IMG/VR virus record: IMGVR_UViG_3300008627_000018
Coordinates: 1-40,285 of that record
Strand: one strand, 5' to 3'
Length of the DNA: 40,285 nt
Origin: a virus
Position numbers and translations under genes: made by a program. A model generated the notes under the pieces. It saw only the letters and a list, made by a program, of their open reading frames with translations. It made no database searches and had not been told where the DNA came from. Below are positions 38,213 through 40,285 of this stretch, piece after piece; position 1 is the stretch's first letter, and each line of letters opens with the position of its first letter.

Positions 38213-38427
38213 TGGCTGAAAATAATGGGTGGAGTAAGTACGAAAAAATGGTGATAGATAAGCTTGATGACCATGATGATAAGTTTAATGGTATTGAAAA
38301 TAAGCTTACACAAATACAAGTTGATATAGCTACATTAAAAGTTAAGGCTGGTGTATGGGGCGGAATTGGTGGATTGATTCCGGTAATTATAGCAATAGTT
38401 ATGTTTTATGCAACCACGGTTAAATAA
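38212..38427 (+). CDS. Small coiled-coil protein with C-terminal membrane helix
   Basis: ATG 38212 overlaps the terminase stop (TAATG) and gives 71 residues; an upstream ATG at 38197 adds five residues. KLDDHDDKFNGIENKLTQIQ forms a coiled coil, and WGGIGGLIPVIIAIVMFYAT a C-terminal membrane helix. The layout resembles XhlA-like phage proteins. A lysis role is possible, but it is located inside the packaging module. Confidence 0.65.
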   Translation: MAENNGWSKYEKMVIDKLDDHDDKFNGIENKLTQIQVDIATLKVKAGVWGGIGGLIPVIIAIVMFYATTVK

Positions 38428-38438
38428 AGGAAGGTAAG

Positions 38439-40271
38439 ATGGCAGATAGATTTGATATACTAAAGAAAATACTAAAAGGTGGCTCGGCTTCTTATAAGGT
38501 GCCTACGGAGCGCCCCGGAATCAGAGCGCAAAAACAAGCCTTTGATACTTTCCAAAGAGCATCATCTGCTTTATATCAGCAATCTTTGGTTGGTGGAGTA
38601 GAGAGACTAGAGAGGGTAAAAGATTATGAAGAGATGGATCACTACCCAGAGATTACAAGAGCCTTAGACATTTATGCTGATGACTCTATGACGTATGCTG
38701 AAGATGGGAAGATAATACAAATTGTTTCAGATGATGATAAAATCATACATGAGTTAGAAGAGTTGCTGTATCAAAGATTAGATTTAGATTTTCACCTTTG
38801 GACATGGATTAGAAATATGTGCAAATATGGTGATATGTTTAATCTACTAGATATTGTTGATAAGGAGGGTGTGTTAGGTGCAATTGCAATGCCGGTGGGT
38901 GAGATTGAAAGGGAAGAAGGATACAACAACGATCCTAATAGTTTAAGGTTTAAGTGGACTGCTCAAGGTAATACAGTGTTTGAAAACTATCAAGTTTCTC
39001 ACTTGCGTATTTTAGGTGACGATAGATTTTTACCTTATGGTAGGTCGGTGTTAGATTCTTCTCGTAAGGTTTGGAAACAATTGTTAATGGCAGAAGATGC
39101 GATGTTGATTTATCGTATTAGTAGAGCGCCTGAGCGCAGAGTGTTTTATGTTGATGTTGGAAACATTCCTCCCAGAGATGTAGACTCTTACATGCAGAAT
39201 GCAAGAGACAAGCTAAAGAGAATTGCGGTTACACAAGAATCTAATGGTAATCTTGATATGAGGTATAACCCCGAATCTATTCTTGAAGATTTCTTCATTC
39301 CGGTTCGTGGTGATAGAGGTAGTAGAATTGAGACATTGCCTGGTGGTGAAAATGCTGCAGCGATTGAAGATATAGAATACTTACAAAATAAATTGTTTAT
39401 TTCGTTGGGGGTACCTAAGTCGTATCTTACTGCTGAAGAAGATTTATCGGGTAAGTCAACACTAGCACAGGAGGATATTAAATTTGCGAGAACTATTCAA
39501 CGCATTCAAAAGATTGTTGTCAGTGAATTGGCGAAGATATCACTTGTCCACCTTTATTTGCGTGGGTATGATGAATCTTCCATTTACAACTTTGATTTAA
39601 GATTAACTAATCCTTCTACGGTTACGGAAATGATGCACCTTGAATTGATGGGTAGTCGTTTTGATACAGCGAGCAACATGGCAGACTCTCCATTGTTGTC
39701 ATTAGATTATATCCAAAAAGAAGTGTTAAAACTCTCGGCTTCTGAAATTGTAGATATTAATTTACAGATTGAGAAGGAAGCGCATGAAGCTTATATTATT
39801 GAGCAGTTAAAGATGGGTGAACAACCTGATCCAATGGCCGGTGGTGGCGCACCGCCGATGGGTGGAGGTGAAGAAGGTGCTGGTGAAGAAGATGAAACAG
39901 GTGGTGATGATTCAGCAGAAGAAAATACCACAAGACAATACACTCAAGATGCCATGCCTTATGATCCTATTGGTACAAGAGAGTTGCCTGGCTATCCTAA
40001 GAATTATGCTTTTAATGAAGATGGTGAGTCGGAGCAATTAGAAGATAAACTTAATGATCCAGAAAACGAAGAGATGAAAAAGACGCTTGATTTTATTCGT
40101 AAGAAAGCAAAAAATCGTAGAAGTAAAAAAGATATGTTTGATCGAACCATCTCTGATATTATGAAATATGACCATGTAATGAATGATATGATGGGTAATC
40201 TTATAAAGGATCAAGCGGAAAATAAGTTAGAAGAATCAACTTTATCGTTAATGAAGGCTAAAGAGGATTAA
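38439..40271 (+). CDS. Portal protein (T4 gp20-like)
   Basis: A 610-residue protein with AAAGGAAGG before ATG 38439. The body carries the T4-type portal pattern: EEMDHYPEITRALDIYADDS near 65, FENYQVSHLRILGDDRFLPYGRSVLDSSRKVWKQL region near 180-215, and SYLTAEEDLSGKSTLAQED near 330. The C-terminus has a Gly/Glu-rich low-complexity loop (about 465-495) and a Lys-rich helical end. It forms the dodecameric DNA gate of the capsid. The gene is complete; only 14 bases follow. Confidence 0.93.
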   Translation: MADRFDILKKILKGGSASYKVPTERPGIRAQKQAFDTFQRASSALYQQSLVGGVERLERVKDYEEMDHYPEITRALDIYADDSMTYAEDGKIIQIVSDDDKIIHELEELLYQRLDLDFHLWTWIRNMCKYGDMFNLLDIVDKEGVLGAIAMPVGEIEREEGYNNDPNSLRFKWTAQGNTVFENYQVSHLRILGDDRFLPYGRSVLDSSRKVWKQLLMAEDAMLIYRISRAPERRVFYVDVGNIPPRDVDSYMQNARDKLKRIAVTQESNGNLDMRYNPESILEDFFIPVRGDRGSRIETLPGGENAAAIEDIEYLQNKLFISLGVPKSYLTAEEDLSGKSTLAQEDIKFARTIQRIQKIVVSELAKISLVHLYLRGYDESSIYNFDLRLTNPSTVTEMMHLELMGSRFDTASNMADSPLLSLDYIQKEVLKLSASEIVDINLQIEKEAHEAYIIEQLKMGEQPDPMAGGGAPPMGGGEEGAGEEDETGGDDSAEENTTRQYTQDAMPYDPIGTRELPGYPKNYAFNEDGESEQLEDKLNDPENEEMKKTLDFIRKKAKNRRSKKDMFDRTISDIMKYDHVMNDMMGNLIKDQAENKLEESTLSLMKAKED

Positions 40272-40285
40272 TTTAAGTTAAGTAG

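Noticed and set aside
1-40285. CRISPR arrays, transposases, integrase or attachment sites
   Set aside because: No regularly spaced repeats of 25-40 bp, no transposase motifs and no integrase were found; the 26-bp and 31-bp repeats are simple pairs.

Overview
The window is a dense, AT-rich stretch of a tailed-phage genome. All convincing genes lie on the + strand, most are small, and many are joined by ATGA or TAATG overlaps. The large terminase (36554-38212) and portal protein (38439-40271) look like distant members of the T4 (gp17/gp20) family, so this is probably a large contractile-tailed phage of the T4-like supergroup. The replication genes differ from T4: the polymerase is a bacterial-type DNA polymerase III alpha subunit and the ribonucleotide reductase is the B12-dependent class II type. 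A Gram-negative host is likely, because the phage encodes an outer-membrane beta-barrel with a signal peptide, a possible lipoprotein and signal-peptide proteins. Strong Shine-Dalgarno sites and TTGACA/TATATT promoters argue against a Bacteroidetes host. The gene content (class II RNR, A-type Fe-S carrier, sulfotransferases, glycosyltransferases, MscS-like fragment) resembles that of aquatic phages, but the habitat is an inference.

Layout. 1-6 kb: end of nrdJ, dCMP deaminase, and dnaE behind its own sigma70-type promoter. 6-11 kb: small unknown genes, a DUF559/Vsr-like nuclease, an MscS-like mini-protein and two adenine-type DNA methyltransferases. 11-18 kb: outer-membrane protein, RuvC-like resolvase, a sulfotransferase, then a second promoter driving primase and an SbcD-SbcC (gp47/gp46) fusion. 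A GIY-YIG homing endonuclease gene sits between the last two, flanked by a perfect 26-bp direct repeat. 18-21 kb: GTA-type holin, secreted 'GWNL' repeat protein, candidate lipoprotein, cytidylyltransferase-like protein and a DUF5675 protein, which is a plausible lysis/envelope set. 21-28.4 kb: probable virion or accessory proteins, three glycosyltransferase-like proteins, a second sulfotransferase, two DUF2589-type proteins and a phage-encoded tmRNA, closed by a rho-independent terminator. 28.4-35.4 kb: a run of small genes, many starting with the same leader, MKLx(D/E)(V/I/L)LxE. The leader resembles the capsid-targeting propeptide of T4 internal head proteins and often ends in a gp21-type cleavage site. 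A P-loop kinase is among them. 35.4-40.3 kb: WYL protein, a glycosyltransferase, terminase, a small membrane protein and portal, i.e. the start of the head-assembly module.

How the parts fit. RNR and dCMP deaminase supply deoxynucleotides to the Pol III-type polymerase and primase. RuvC-like resolvase and SbcDC serve recombination and end processing before terminase packaging. The tmRNA keeps the alanine-tRNA-synthetase identity pair G3-U70 and encodes a tag ending in M-A-A, so it could rescue stalled ribosomes during infection. The glycosyltransferase/sulfotransferase group could build a sulfated glycan on virion, DNA or host surface. The most distinctive features are the tmRNA, the shared leader family and the cleanly footprinted homing-endonuclease insertion.
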